Counted from the stretch's first letter, positions 51,322-61,055 are shown. The stretch is 64,000 nt of DNA from Hymenobacter mucosus (GCF_900188255.1 NZ_FZNS01000006.1:1-64000), one strand, 5' to 3'. Numbers and translations: made by a program. Notes: generated from the letters alone by a model not told the origin.

Positions 51322-52617
51322 GTGTACGAACAACTTCTCCAAAAACAGGCCAAGCTGGCCGTTATCGGCCTCGGCTATGTAGGCCTGCCCATTGCCCTCG
51401 AGTTTGCCCGCAAAATCAAGGTTATTGGCTTTGATATCAATGCCAAGCGCGTGGAGATGATGCGTAACAACATTGACCCAAGCGGCGAGTTGGAAGCCAG
51501 TGCTTTCGAAGGTACAGACATTGAGTTCACAGATTCTCTGGATGTACTGCGTGAGGCTACCTTCTACGTAGTAGCTGTGCCAACGCCTATTGATGAGCAC
51601 GCCCAGCCTGATTTGAAGCCCCTCCTTGGCGCTTCCCGCTCGGTAGGCAAAGTGCTGAAAAAAGGCGACTACGTTGTGTTTGAAAGCACCGTCTATCCCG
51701 GCTGCACGGAGGAGGACTGCATTCCCGTAATGGAAGAGCTGTCGGGCTTGAAGTTCCCCGAAGACTTCAAAGTAGGTTACTCACCTGAGCGCATCAACCC
51801 CGGCGACAAAGAGCATACGCTTTCTAGCATTGTGAAGGTAGTAGCAGGCTGCGACGGCGAATCGCTGGAAGAAATTGCCAAAACCTACGAGCTGGTAGTA
51901 AAAGCGGGCGTGCACCGTGCTAGCAGCATCAAAGTGGCCGAGGCTGCTAAGATCATCGAAAACACCCAGCGCGACGTGAATATTGCGTTGATGAACGAGC
52001 TGTCGATGATTTTTGACCGCATGAACATCAATACCTACGAAGTACTGGAAGCAGCTGGTACCAAGTGGAATTTCCTGAAGTTCTCGCCCGGCTTGGTAGG
52101 GGGGCACTGCATCGGGGTAGATCCTTACTATTTGACCTACAAGGCCAAAGAACTCGGGTATGATGCGAAAGTAATTCTGTCGGGGCGGACCACCAACGAC
52201 AACATGGGTGCCTACATCGCGCGCAAGACGGTGCAGACCATGATTAAGCAGGGGAAAGACGTCGCTAAAAGCCGCGTATTGGTGATGGGTGCTACGTTCA
52301 AAGAGAACGTGGAAGATATCCGCAACTCGAAAGTGGCAGACGTAATCCAGGAGCTGAAAAACTTCTCTGTTAATGTGGATATCATCGATCCGCACGCTGA
52401 CTCGGAGGAACTGCACCATGAGTACGGATTCCGCCTCACACCGGAAAACGAAGTGCGTACCGATTACGATGCTATTATTGTAGCCGTTAGCCACCAGCCC
52501 TACCTAGAGTTGGATGAGGCGTACTTTAAGTCCATCACTAACCAGCCAGCGGTTGTAGTTGACATTAAAGGCTTGTTCCGCAACAAGATAGAGGACCTCG
52601 TTTACTGGAGCCTGTAA
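51322..52617 (+). CDS. UDP-N-acetyl-hexosamine 6-dehydrogenase (WbpO/TviB-like)
   Basis: A 431-residue nucleotide-sugar dehydrogenase that oxidises C6 of UDP-GalNAc or UDP-GlcNAc to the uronic acid with two NAD. The start is a GTG (MYEQLLQKQAKLAVIGLGYVGLP). The NAD motif is GLGYVG at 16-21 and the catalytic cysteine is Cys263 in GGHCIGVDPYYL. TVYPGCTEEDC and SPERINPGDK are further family blocks. With the WbpP-like epimerase at 54956 it would give UDP-GalNAc uronate. Confidence 0.93.
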   Translation: MYEQLLQKQAKLAVIGLGYVGLPIALEFARKIKVIGFDINAKRVEMMRNNIDPSGELEASAFEGTDIEFTDSLDVLREATFYVVAVPTPIDEHAQPDLKPLLGASRSVGKVLKKGDYVVFESTVYPGCTEEDCIPVMEELSGLKFPEDFKVGYSPERINPGDKEHTLSSIVKVVAGCDGESLEEIAKTYELVVKAGVHRASSIKVAEAAKIIENTQRDVNIALMNELSMIFDRMNINTYEVLEAAGTKWNFLKFSPGLVGGHCIGVDPYYLTYKAKELGYDAKVILSGRTTNDNMGAYIARKTVQTMIKQGKDVAKSRVLVMGATFKENVEDIRNSKVADVIQELKNFSVNVDIIDPHADSEELHHEYGFRLTPENEVRTDYDAIIVAVSHQPYLELDEAYFKSITNQPAVVVDIKGLFRNKIEDLVYWSL

Positions 52618-52719
52618 GGTAAAGTGGTGAGTTGCTGGTCTGATAAATTGTTGTGCTAATGACCTCTTCTCACTTCTACTTTCGCAAGCCATCAGCTCAC
52701 CACTTCACATTTAGCATCT

Positions 52720-53745
52720 ATGGATCGGACAAAAATACTGGTAACGGGTGGTGCGGGCTATATTGGCTCCCATGCAGTTGTGGAGCTTTACAATGCTGGA
52801 TATCAACCAATCATCGTTGATAACTTCAGCAATTCGCAGGAATCGGCACTAGTAGGAATCGAACAGATTCTGGGCGTGAAGGTGCCTGCCCACCGCATTG
52901 ATTGCAACGACGCCGAAGCGCTTCGCGCGGTATTCGCCGAAGAGGGCAAATTGCGCGGCGTTATCCACTTCGCGGCCTATAAAGCAGTAGGGGAGTCGAT
53001 GGGAAAACCCCTCGAATACTACCAGAATAACGTTGGTTCGTTGCTGACGCTCCTACAGGTAATGCGCGAGTTTGGCGTGGAAGCACTGGTGTTTTCATCA
53101 TCGTGTACCGTATATGGCGTGCCCGATGCGTTACCCGTTACGGAACTTACGCCCACCAAAAAGGCCAACTCTCCCTACGGTGCTACCAAGCAGATGTGTG
53201 AAGATATCCTGCGGGATGTAGCAGCGGCACCCGAGGCCAGCTTGCGCACAATTCTGTTGCGATACTTCAATCCTATTGGGGCGCACGAATCTGCCCTTAT
53301 CGGGGAACTGCCTTTGGGCGTGCCCCAGAACCTGATTCCGTACGTGACTCAAACAGCGGCTGGTATCCGGGAGCAACTCACAATTCACGGCGACACGTAC
53401 GATACCCCCGATGGCACCAATATCCGGGACTATGTGCACGTGGTGGATTTGGCCAAAGCGCACGTAGTGGCTGTAGAGCGCCTCTTAGATGCCAAAGGCG
53501 AGAAGGTGGATACCTTCAACGTTGGTACCGGCCGCGGCAACTCGGTTTTGGAAGTAGTGCAGGCCTTTGAGCGTGCCACAGGAGAGAAACTAAACTACAA
53601 AATTGGGCCACCGCGTCCGGGTGATGTTCCTGCTATCTATGCCGATGTAACGAAGTCCGTGCAGGAGTTGGGTTTCAGCACGAGCACGTCTTTGGAAGAC
53701 TCACTGGCCAGCGCCTGGAAATGGCAACAAGCATTGATGAGCTAA
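52720..53745 (+). CDS. galE: UDP-glucose 4-epimerase
   Basis: A 341-residue GalE of the extended short-chain dehydrogenase family that interconverts UDP-glucose and UDP-galactose. NAD motif GGAGYIGSH starts at residue 9, and the catalytic pair is Tyr153 and Lys157 in SPYGATK, with SSSCTVYG supplying the serine. RYFNPIGAH and the YDTPDGTNIRDYVHV block (about 226-240) are characteristic. It lies in the nucleotide-sugar run 102 bases behind the dehydrogenase. Confidence 0.95.
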   Translation: MDRTKILVTGGAGYIGSHAVVELYNAGYQPIIVDNFSNSQESALVGIEQILGVKVPAHRIDCNDAEALRAVFAEEGKLRGVIHFAAYKAVGESMGKPLEYYQNNVGSLLTLLQVMREFGVEALVFSSSCTVYGVPDALPVTELTPTKKANSPYGATKQMCEDILRDVAAAPEASLRTILLRYFNPIGAHESALIGELPLGVPQNLIPYVTQTAAGIREQLTIHGDTYDTPDGTNIRDYVHVVDLAKAHVVAVERLLDAKGEKVDTFNVGTGRGNSVLEVVQAFERATGEKLNYKIGPPRPGDVPAIYADVTKSVQELGFSTSTSLEDSLASAWKWQQALMS

Positions 53746-53805
53746 CTCGTTGTTCAGTAGGTAACAACGCTCAGCACATCTTTACATCTGTACTGTAAAA
53801 ACGTC

Positions 53806-54861
53806 ATGAAAATAATCATCACCGGCGGGGCCGGCTTCATTGGGTCGCACGTGGTGCGCCTGTTTGTAACGAAGTATCCAGAGTATCAGATTCTGAACCT
53901 GGATGCCCTCACCTACGCTGGCAACCTCGAAAACCTACGCGACATTGAATCGGCGCCCAACTACCGGTTGGTGAAAGGAGATATTACCGACCAAGCCTTC
54001 GTCGACCATCTTTTTGCTACTGAAGAACCAGATGCGGTGATTCACCTAGCTGCTGAGTCGCACGTAGACCGCTCTATCACCGATCCGCTAGCCTTCGTTA
54101 AGACGAACGTGCTGGGTACGGTGCACCTGCTGAATGCGGCCAAAAACCTGTGGAAGCCGCTGGGCTATGAAGGCAAAACCTTCTACCACGTTTCTACCGA
54201 TGAAGTGTACGGTTCTCTGGACTTCGGCCCGGAAATGTTTACGGAGAGCACCTCCTACGACCCTCGGTCGCCCTACTCGGCATCCAAGGCTTCTTCTGAC
54301 CACTTCGTACGGGCTTGGCACCACACGTATGGTCTGCCAGTAAAGCTGAGTAACTGCTCTAACAACTACGGCCCGAACCACTTTCCTGAGAAGCTAATTC
54401 CGCTGGCTATTCACCGAATTCGTACCAACCAACCGGTACCAGTGTACGGCAAGGGCGAGAACGTACGCGACTGGCTGTTCGTGAAAGACCATGCCACCGC
54501 TATCGATGCCGTTTTCCACAAGGGCACCTTGGGCGAAACGTACAACATTGGCGGGGTGAATGAGTGGAAAAACCTAGACCTCATCCACTTGCTTTGCGAT
54601 ACGCTGGATGAGAAAACGGGTAAGGAAAAAGGTACCTCCCGTCAACTCATCACCTTCGTAACCGACCGCGCTGGCCACGATCTGCGCTACGCCATCGACT
54701 CAAGCAAAATTATGCAGGAGTTGGGCTGGAAGCCCAGCGTAACTTTTGAAGAAGGCCTTTCTCAGACTGTAGACTGGTACTTAGAAAATCAAGAGTGGCT
54801 AGAGCACGTGACCAGCGGAGCCTACCAAAGCTACTATCAGCAGCAATACGCTACCCGTTAA
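53806..54861 (+). CDS. rfbB: dTDP-glucose 4,6-dehydratase
   Basis: A 351-residue RmlB that makes dTDP-4-keto-6-deoxyglucose, the entry to rhamnose and other deoxysugars. NAD motif GGAGFIGSH is at the N-terminus, HLAAESHVDRSI follows, the active-site block is HVSTDEVYGSL, and Tyr157/Lys161 are in PYSASKASSDHFV. GKGENVRDWLFV is also typical. The matching rfbA is two genes downstream, but rfbC and rfbD are not in this window. Confidence 0.96.
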   Translation: MKIIITGGAGFIGSHVVRLFVTKYPEYQILNLDALTYAGNLENLRDIESAPNYRLVKGDITDQAFVDHLFATEEPDAVIHLAAESHVDRSITDPLAFVKTNVLGTVHLLNAAKNLWKPLGYEGKTFYHVSTDEVYGSLDFGPEMFTESTSYDPRSPYSASKASSDHFVRAWHHTYGLPVKLSNCSNNYGPNHFPEKLIPLAIHRIRTNQPVPVYGKGENVRDWLFVKDHATAIDAVFHKGTLGETYNIGGVNEWKNLDLIHLLCDTLDEKTGKEKGTSRQLITFVTDRAGHDLRYAIDSSKIMQELGWKPSVTFEEGLSQTVDWYLENQEWLEHVTSGAYQSYYQQQYATR

Positions 54862-54873
54862 TATGCTACTAGG

Positions 54874-54914
54874 GCTTCTACTCCTGGGCAGCATCACTGC
54901 GCAGGAGCAGAAGC
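54874..54914 (+). terminator. stem-loop behind rfbB
   Basis: GCTTCTACTCCTG (54874-54886) pairs, with one G-U, with CAGGAGCAGAAGC (54902-54914). There is no T tract, so it is either a weak terminator or an RNA processing/stability hairpin within the sugar run. Confidence 0.5.
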
Positions 54915-54955
54915 ACCATGGGTAAAAATCATCAAATTCTCAGCTCAACACTACC

Positions 54956-55963
54956 GTGTACGAAACCCCTTTTCACGACCAGCCACTCGATAACTTGGCA
55001 TTCCTAGTTACGGGTGGAGCCGGTTTCATTGGCTCTAACCTGGTTGAATATCTGCTGAAGTACGGCGCCAAGGAAGTTCGGGTGTTGGATAACTATTCGA
55101 ATGGCTTCCGCAAGAATGTAGCTCTGTTCGAGAGCAACCCGGCTCTGCGCGTTATCGAAGGTGATATCCGGGACCGGCAAACGTGCATTGATGCCTGCCA
55201 AGGTATTGATGTTGTACTGCATCAGGCTGCGCTAGGCTCTGTACCCCGCTCCATCAATGACCCCATTACAAGCAACGACGTAAACGTAGGTGGCTTTGTA
55301 AATATGTTGGTGGGGGCCAAGGAGGCGGGCGTAAAGCGCTTTGTATACGCCGCTTCTTCTTCTACTTATGGCGACCACAAGGCGCTGCCAAAAGTAGAAG
55401 ACCGTATTGGCAAGCCTCTCTCGCCCTACGCCGTTACCAAATACGCCAATGAACTGTATGCTGACGTATTTGGCAAGACGTACGGAATGGAAATCATCGG
55501 GCTGCGTTACTTCAACATCTTTGGGCCTCGCCAAGATCCAAATGGTGCTTATGCCGCCGTTATTCCGTTGTTTATTGATGCGGTATTAGAAGGCAAGCCT
55601 CCACGCATGAATGGTGACGGTGGACAAACCCGCGACTTTACCTTCGTAGAGAACTGCGTGCAGGCCAACATCAAAGCCGCCCTAGTGCAGAGCCCCGAGG
55701 CCGTGAATCAGGTGTACAACATTGCCGTGGCCGACCGCACGTCACTCAACGATTTGTTCAACATCCTGAAAGAAGAAGCTGGTTCGTCTATTACCCCTGA
55801 GTACGGCCCTGACCGCCCCGGTGACATCCGCGACTCCTTGGCCGATATCAGCAAGGCAAACAACCTGCTTGGCTATAACCCGCAGATCCGCATTCGGGAA
55901 GGGCTGCAAAAAACGCTGGCTTGGTTTAAGGAAAACCAGGCTTTCATTGCGGAGCGCAATTAA
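54956..55963 (+). CDS. UDP-N-acetylglucosamine 4-epimerase (WbpP/VipB-like)
   Basis: A 335-residue epimerase/dehydratase-family protein starting at a GTG (MYETPFHDQPLDNLAFLVTG). NAD motif GGAGFIGSN is near residue 21, HQAALGSVPRSINDP is the WbpP-type block, and Tyr158/Lys162 are in PYAVTKYANELYA. RYFNIFGPRQDPNGAYAAVI also matches WbpP/VipB enzymes, which interconvert UDP-GlcNAc and UDP-GalNAc. Together with the dehydrogenase at 51322 it forms the pair used for GalNAc uronate. Confidence 0.92.
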   Translation: MYETPFHDQPLDNLAFLVTGGAGFIGSNLVEYLLKYGAKEVRVLDNYSNGFRKNVALFESNPALRVIEGDIRDRQTCIDACQGIDVVLHQAALGSVPRSINDPITSNDVNVGGFVNMLVGAKEAGVKRFVYAASSSTYGDHKALPKVEDRIGKPLSPYAVTKYANELYADVFGKTYGMEIIGLRYFNIFGPRQDPNGAYAAVIPLFIDAVLEGKPPRMNGDGGQTRDFTFVENCVQANIKAALVQSPEAVNQVYNIAVADRTSLNDLFNILKEEAGSSITPEYGPDRPGDIRDSLADISKANNLLGYNPQIRIREGLQKTLAWFKENQAFIAERN

Positions 55964-56102
55964 TTCTGCTTTGCCTGCTCCATTATGCACGGAGAAAGGA
56001 TAGCTGCTACCAAGCATATGGTGGCAGTAGCTTAGCGTAATAACACGAGTTTTTGTAGTGCCCAGGTTGACAGCTTTCTAAGAACCAAGATTAAGCTCCT
56101 AT

Positions 56103-56981
56103 ATGAAAGGTATCATCCTCGCCGGCGGCTCCGGCACCCGACTGCACCCTCTGACGTTAGCTGTGTCTAAGCAGCTCATGCCCGTGTACGACAAGCCGAT
56201 GATTTATTATCCCTTGTCGATTTTGATGATGGCCGGAATTAAGGACATTCTCATCATCACGACGCCGCATGACCAAGATCAATTCCGGAAGCTACTTGGC
56301 GACGGAAAGAACTTGGGCTGCAATTTCCAATATGTAGTGCAGGAGGTTCCCAATGGTCTAGCGCAAGCATTCGTGCTTGGTGCCGACTTCATTGGCGACG
56401 ACAAAGTAGCGTTAGTGCTCGGCGATAATATCTTCCACGGCGAAGGCATGGAAGAATTGCTGAAAGCCAATAATAGCCCTGATGGTGGGGTGGTGTACGC
56501 CTATCACGTGCACGACCCAGAGCGTTACGGTGTGGTAGAGTTCGATGCGAACAACACGGCCCTCAGCATTGAAGAGAAGCCCAAGCATCCAAAAAGCAAC
56601 TACGCTGTGCCTGGTCTATATTTCTACGATAATGATGTGGTAGAAATTGCTCGTAACCTGAAGCCTAGCCCTCGCGGTGAGTACGAAATCACCGACGTAA
56701 ACCAGGAATATCTGCGGCGTGGTAAGCTCAAAGTAGGCATCTTAGGCCGCGGTACAGCGTGGCTTGACACGGGTACGTTCGAGAGCTTGATGCAAGCTGG
56801 CGAGTTTGTACGAGTGATTGAGCAGCGTCAGGGCCTGAAAGTTGGTTCCATTGAAGAAATAGCCTACCGTCAAGGATTCATTGATGCTGACCAGCTGCGC
56901 AAGATTGCGGAGCCCCTGCGCAAGAGCGGCTACGGCGACTATCTGCTTCACCTACCAGAACAGTTAGTAGTAAAAAGCTAA
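56103..56981 (+). CDS. rfbA: glucose-1-phosphate thymidylyltransferase
   Basis: A 292-residue RmlA, first step to dTDP-sugars. The nucleotide-binding loop [11 protein letters not shown] and [19 protein letters not shown] mark the active site. VLGDNIFHG and [13 protein letters not shown] are family blocks. It works ahead of RmlB (53806). The unusual order rfbB-epimerase-rfbA suggests that the locus was rearranged or that several sugars feed one polymer. Confidence 0.96.
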   Translation: MKGIILAGGSGTRLHPLTLAVSKQLMPVYDKPMIYYPLSILMMAGIKDILIITTPHDQDQFRKLLGDGKNLGCNFQYVVQEVPNGLAQAFVLGADFIGDDKVALVLGDNIFHGEGMEELLKANNSPDGGVVYAYHVHDPERYGVVEFDANNTALSIEEKPKHPKSNYAVPGLYFYDNDVVEIARNLKPSPRGEYEITDVNQEYLRRGKLKVGILGRGTAWLDTGTFESLMQAGEFVRVIEQRQGLKVGSIEEIAYRQGFIDADQLRKIAEPLRKSGYGDYLLHLPEQLVVKS

Positions 56982-57003
56982 CGAAACACTGGCTCAGTTT
57001 AAG

Positions 57004-57050
57004 AAAGGTCCTCCGTGCTGCTACTTGTCAGCATAGGGGGCCTTTCCTTT
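57004..57050 (+). terminator. terminator behind rfbA
   Basis: Seventeen-base arms (57004-57020 and 57029-57045) with three G-U pairs and one mismatch, followed by CCTTTTT. It closes the nucleotide-sugar run. Confidence 0.7.
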
Positions 57051-57061
57051 TTGGGTAACTC

Positions 57062-58324
57062 CTAAAACAAGATGCCGGCTAGCAAGGCTGCCCCCACAAT
57101 TAGGTACGATGGAATCTTCTCCCAGAGTAGTACGAGAAAGGTAACGGCAATGAGCACAAGGTTCACGGGCGTATCGGGCAAAGGATGATACAGCAGAAAA
57201 GTAGCTGCGCACACCAGCCCCGCCGACACAGCGTTAATTCCTTCTAGCGAAGCCTTTACTACCCGGTAGCGCTTAAGTTGGTCCCAGAACCGAATCAGGA
57301 AAAAGATAAGCAAGGTGCCTGGCATAAAAATGCCTGCTGCACCTACCAAGGCTCCCAAAATCTGCCCATCGAAGCCGCTACCGTCGCGGCGCATGGCTAG
57401 GGCACCAATGTAGGCCGCAAACGAAAAATTAGGGCCGGGTAGCGCTTGAGTAAGACCATAGCCCGACAAAAACTCTTCGGCGCTGAGGTAGTTCTTAAAC
57501 TCTACAAACTCTGTGTAGAACAGCGGCGCCAATACCTGGCCGCCTCCGAATACAAGGCTACCGTTGCGGTAGAAGTTTTCGAATAGCCGTACCGGCAATA
57601 GTTTCGTGTAGGAGCCAAGCAGCGCTGCTCCCACGAATATTCCTAGCCACAGGGCAAAGTTGGCCCACTCAATCCGCAACGGGATTTTATCTTCCTGAGG
57701 AATTTTGCGGTAGCGGAAGGTGGTAACTAAGCCCCCAGCCAGCAGCAGTATAGGCATAAGCCACGGTAGCTGAAAGCGGTACACCAGCATGGCTGCCACA
57801 ACCATGAGCGCTACGGAAGTCTTAGTGTGAATAACCTTCTCCGCAATCTTGTAAGCAGAATAGGCCACAAACCCTACTGCCACAGGCTGCACATACTGCA
57901 CTAGCCGTGCAACTAGGTCTTTGTCTAAGTAGCTGATCGTGAGACCTGCCACCGTCATGAAGGTCACGGCAGGTAGCATCCATACTAATAGAGTAAGGTA
58001 GGCCAGGTTGGGGCCGCCCAGCCGAAAGCCAATTGCCGTAATGGTTTGGGTAGAAGTGGGGCCCGGCAAAATCTGACACAGAGCAGTCAGCTCCAGTAAC
58101 TCGGCCGCTGATAAGTAGCGGCGCTTGTCAACGAGGAGGCGCAGCATCATGGCCATGTGCGCCTGGGGACCACCAAAGGCCGTGAGGCCCAGGGTAGCAG
58201 CGTCCTTAAGAAAGATAAGGTTACGCCCGCGCCGAACCCGTTCCGGCGGACGAACGGGTGGCAGCTGAGTAGAAGGTGGGGTATTTGGGAGGGGCAAAGA
58301 CAAGCGCGACAAGCAGGGTATCAA
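57062..58324 (-). CDS. chrA: chromate efflux transporter, ChrA/CHR family
   Basis: A 420-residue two-domain CHR transporter with about twelve hydrophobic segments. Each half has its family signature: FGGPQAHMAMM and CQILPGPTSTQ in the first, FGGGQVLAPLF and LTQALPGPNFSFAAYIG in the second. It pumps chromate out by proton symport-type exchange in studied members; some have other anions. The start is uncertain: the frame opens at a TTG (58324) and has further TTG codons but no ATG before the first helix. Upstream is the terminator of the oxygenase gene. Confidence 0.88.
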   Translation of the reverse strand: MIPCLSRLSLPLPNTPPSTQLPPVRPPERVRRGRNLIFLKDAATLGLTAFGGPQAHMAMMLRLLVDKRRYLSAAELLELTALCQILPGPTSTQTITAIGFRLGGPNLAYLTLLVWMLPAVTFMTVAGLTISYLDKDLVARLVQYVQPVAVGFVAYSAYKIAEKVIHTKTSVALMVVAAMLVYRFQLPWLMPILLLAGGLVTTFRYRKIPQEDKIPLRIEWANFALWLGIFVGAALLGSYTKLLPVRLFENFYRNGSLVFGGGQVLAPLFYTEFVEFKNYLSAEEFLSGYGLTQALPGPNFSFAAYIGALAMRRDGSGFDGQILGALVGAAGIFMPGTLLIFFLIRFWDQLKRYRVVKASLEGINAVSAGLVCAATFLLYHPLPDTPVNLVLIAVTFLVLLWEKIPSYLIVGAALLAGILF

Positions 58325-58355
58325 ACAAATAAGCAGAAACCACCCGAAAAAACAA

Positions 58356-58389
58356 CCGGCCCCGGCTGCTACTGGGCAGTCGGGGCCGG
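58356..58389 (-). terminator. terminator of the oxygenase gene
   Basis: Thirteen-base arms (58356-58368 and 58377-58389, one G-U pair, core CCGGCCCCG). On the leftward strand it is followed by GTTTTTT. Confidence 0.85.
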
Positions 58390-58472
58390 CGTGAAAACGA
58401 GGGAACGGGCAGGTGCGCGTGGAAGTACGTAAGGTTCCGATGAGTCAGGCGCGGGCACCTACGGCCAGGGGA

Positions 58473-59450
58473 CTATTTTTTCTTTAGTCCCAGCTCAATT
58501 AGGCGCTCATTCAGGAATTCACCGGCAGTAATGTCGGCTTCCTTTTTCGGGTTTTCATCGGTAACGCAGTTCTCCAAAGCCGCCAGGCTCATTTCGGAGC
58601 GAGGGTGCATAAAGAACGGGATGCTGTAGCGGGAAGAGTTCATCCGCTCGCGGGGTGGGTTCACTACGCGGTGAATGGTGCTCTTCAATACGCCATTGGT
58701 GAGACGCTGGAGCATATCGCCCACGTTCACCACAATTTGGTCCGGCAGCGCCGTGATGGGAATCCACTTCCCGTCGCGACGCTTCACCTGCAGGCCATCA
58801 GCCGAGGCCCCCATCAGCAGCGTAATCAGATTGATGTCGCCGTGCTCAGCAGCCCGTACGGCGTCAGCAGGTACACTGTCGGGGTTCTCGATGGGGTAGT
58901 AGTGGATGGGGCGCAGGATGCTGTTGCCGTTGCGAACTTTGTCGTCGAAGTAGTTCTCCGGCAATTCCAAGTACAAAGCAATAGCACGTAGCACGTCTTT
59001 ACCGGCCGCTTCGAGGGTGCGGTAGGTAGTAAGGGAGGTATCAGCAAAGCTGCCTACTTCCGAAGGCCAAATGTTGGCGGGGTACTCGGCACCAATAGGG
59101 TCGGAAGCGTCGTCCACTTCCTGGCCTACATGGTAGAACTCCTTTAAGTCGCCAGTGTTACGGCCCTTGGCGTGTTCCTTGCCCTTGCTCACATAGCCAC
59201 GTTGGCCAGCTAACTCAGGCTTTTCGTACTGCTGCTTTACATCGTCAGGCAGTGCAAAAAAAGATTTCACGTCAGCGTAGAGCTTATCAGTTTGCTCTGC
59301 GTTCAGACCGTGATTTTTGAGAGCAATGAAGCCGATGTTTTGATAGGCTTCACCCAATTGTTGTACAAAGCGGGCTTTGCGCTCCGGGTCGCCGGAACGG
59401 AAATCGGCCAGGTCGAGAGAGGGAATTTCCTCTAGCAGTTTTTCTTCCAT
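58473..59450 (-). CDS. Fe(II)/2-oxoglutarate-dependent oxygenase, isopenicillin N synthase-like
   Basis: A 325-residue non-heme iron oxygenase. The ATG at 59450 (MEEKLLEEIPSLDLADF) matches the family, while the in-frame extension to 59561 does not. The N-terminal part has NIGFIALKNHGL. The iron ligands are His203 and Asp205 (EHGDINLITLL) and His260 (STIHRVVNPP); the 2-oxoglutarate arginine is in SSRYSIPFF (about 269-277). Substrate unknown: relatives hydroxylate small molecules or form rings. A -7 box lies 42 bases upstream. It is a single gene, not part of a visible pathway. Confidence 0.9.
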   Translation of the reverse strand: MEEKLLEEIPSLDLADFRSGDPERKARFVQQLGEAYQNIGFIALKNHGLNAEQTDKLYADVKSFFALPDDVKQQYEKPELAGQRGYVSKGKEHAKGRNTGDLKEFYHVGQEVDDASDPIGAEYPANIWPSEVGSFADTSLTTYRTLEAAGKDVLRAIALYLELPENYFDDKVRNGNSILRPIHYYPIENPDSVPADAVRAAEHGDINLITLLMGASADGLQVKRRDGKWIPITALPDQIVVNVGDMLQRLTNGVLKSTIHRVVNPPRERMNSSRYSIPFFMHPRSEMSLAALENCVTDENPKKEADITAGEFLNERLIELGLKKK

Positions 59451-59491
59451 AGGGGAGAAACAATAGACTTTTGGGCGAACCTTACGTGGAG

Positions 59492-59499
59492 CAAAGGTA
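59492..59499 (-). promoter_or_regulatory. TACCTTTG -7 box for the oxygenase gene
   Basis: The leftward strand reads TACCTTTG, a TAnnTTTG match, 42 bases before the start codon at 59450. Confidence 0.5.
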
Positions 59500-59827
59500 C
59501 TCAAAAAGCGCCACCTTTCCTGGCAAGCCGCCTGGGCATCATCGTTCAAAATACGGTGCAAATTCCCCCTGTCCAGCGCGTAGACAACCGACTAGCATTC
59601 GAATAATGAGTATAGTAAAAGTAAGATTAGCTACTTGTTATGGCGCTACTACTACTACTACGGGTGTCTACTTTAGAGTAAAGTACCTCTCTAGCGTTGG
59701 CTACCTAGTGTGCCATTGCGTAATAGCTTTTCGCGCTACGCGCTGCGTATATCCTGACTAGGCGATAGTGCTTGCACACCAATCTGGGCGGTAGTCTCCC
59801 GGAGGGTTCGATTTTCTCACGCTGCAT
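59500..59827. other. intergenic region, no gene recognised
   Basis: About 330 bases between the divergent oxygenase and lipoprotein genes. A short CTA repeat (five units near 59646-59660) is the only notable feature. Confidence 0.5.
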
Positions 59828-60643
59828 ATGAATAGAATTCTATACTCGCTGTACGCCCTTGCTTTTCTAAGTTTAGTAGCTTGCGACGTAAGCCGCTGGC
59901 AGGCAGAAAATAACCCGCTGGCTACGGCGGAGGCCAATGCGGAAGCTACTTCTCTGGACCAGAATGGTATTCGTCTTACGCCCATTACTGACTTGCCGGG
60001 ACAGCCTGCCGCGCTGCTAACTTTGAAAAATCGAGCATCGGGTGCGCCTGCCCCTCCGGGTGGTGCAGTACCCTTTGCATATGAGGTAACCAACTTTGCG
60101 TTGCCGAAAAGTGGGACCAGCTCGGTGGCCCGCAAGGCCGAAGTTTCGGATGGTCAGCATGTGCGTACCATCATCGACAATCAGCTTGTTTACAACCATA
60201 GTACCCCTGTCTTTGCCCTGCCGCTAGCAGCGGGGCCACACGTAGTATTGACTTTCTTGGAGGACGATGCCCACGTCAGCCTGAAGCACCAAGGCGCCTA
60301 TGTCTTGCACTCTATTGGGATGAGCGAGGGAACTCGTGGAACGTTTGATGCAAGTGCACCGCATCTGTTTCACAGCCACCCACTAGGGGTATACAGTGGG
60401 AAAGATGCTGAAAATGTAGTGCTAGACTTTTACCTCGTCAATACTTCCTTATCGGAAAAGGGGAATAAGGTGCGTGCTACCCTCAACGGAACCGAGTTTC
60501 TGCTCAACGACTGGGTGCCGTACCGCATCGAAGGCTTGGCCCCGGGCGAGAATACAATCAAGCTGGAGCTGATAGACGAGCGGGGAAATCAGATTGTAGG
60601 GCCGTACAACGCAGAAACCCGCACATTCAATCTGGAACCATAG
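59828..60643 (+). CDS. lipoprotein of unknown function
   Basis: A 271-residue lipoprotein: signal peptide with lipobox LVAC and lipidated Cys19. After a variable linker (20-75) the main part (about 80-271) has GQHVRTIIDNQLVYNH, LAAGPHVVLTFLED, LDFYLVNTSLSEKGNKVRAT and WVPYRIEGLAPGENTIKLEL. This order of blocks recalls Bacteroidota lipoproteins often labelled phosphopeptide-binding, but I cannot confirm that and no FHA domain is visible. It probably sits in the outer membrane or its periplasmic face. Confidence 0.72.
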   Translation: MNRILYSLYALAFLSLVACDVSRWQAENNPLATAEANAEATSLDQNGIRLTPITDLPGQPAALLTLKNRASGAPAPPGGAVPFAYEVTNFALPKSGTSSVARKAEVSDGQHVRTIIDNQLVYNHSTPVFALPLAAGPHVVLTFLEDDAHVSLKHQGAYVLHSIGMSEGTRGTFDASAPHLFHSHPLGVYSGKDAENVVLDFYLVNTSLSEKGNKVRATLNGTEFLLNDWVPYRIEGLAPGENTIKLELIDERGNQIVGPYNAETRTFNLEP

Positions 60644-61055
60644 TCCAATAAATAGATGCAGTACAGATTCTGGATTTATGCAAAGTCTGTCACGTCAGCT
60701 TGCATACAGTACACGGTCAATAAAATATCGATGTTATTTTTCCGTTAGGAAAATAGCAAGCTGGTGTGAGAAAAGTAACGTGCTGATTACTAAAAGTAAG
60801 GCTCGGATTTATACAAAGTACTACTGCTTTGTAGCGGCTCGGCAGGCTGTAACTGAGCTGTAGGCCCTAATAAGCCAGGAAAAAGTACAGTTCGGGTCAA
60901 TATTTTCTGCTTGCCCAGGAAGTGTGCGTACTTTTGGCCCGTCTTTCGCATCAGGTTGCAACTTACCGGGGAGGTAGGACGTCTTAAGAGATTCTATACC
61001 AGTACGTCGCCAGAGAAGTAGACTACCGAAAGCATTTGAATTTGCCCTTGACCAT
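60644..61055. other. intergenic region with a promoter for the OmpA-like gene
   Basis: About 410 bases without a credible gene. TACTTTTG at 60929-60936 is a TAnnTTTG box, with a TTG at 60911-60913 upstream. The start codon is 120 bases further on, so the mRNA would have a long leader. Confidence 0.5.
60929..60936 (+). promoter_or_regulatory. TACTTTTG -7 box for the OmpA-like gene
   Basis: Exact TAnnTTTG match 119 bases upstream of the ATG at 61056. It is the only clear box in the gap. Confidence 0.45.

Noticed and set aside
59646..59660. Run of five CTA triplets
   Set aside because: Too short for a significant microsatellite and not in a gene.
60678..60863. A 61-residue ORF upstream of the OmpA-like gene
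   Set aside because: Atypical composition, no ribosome site and no family resemblance; the region looks non-coding.
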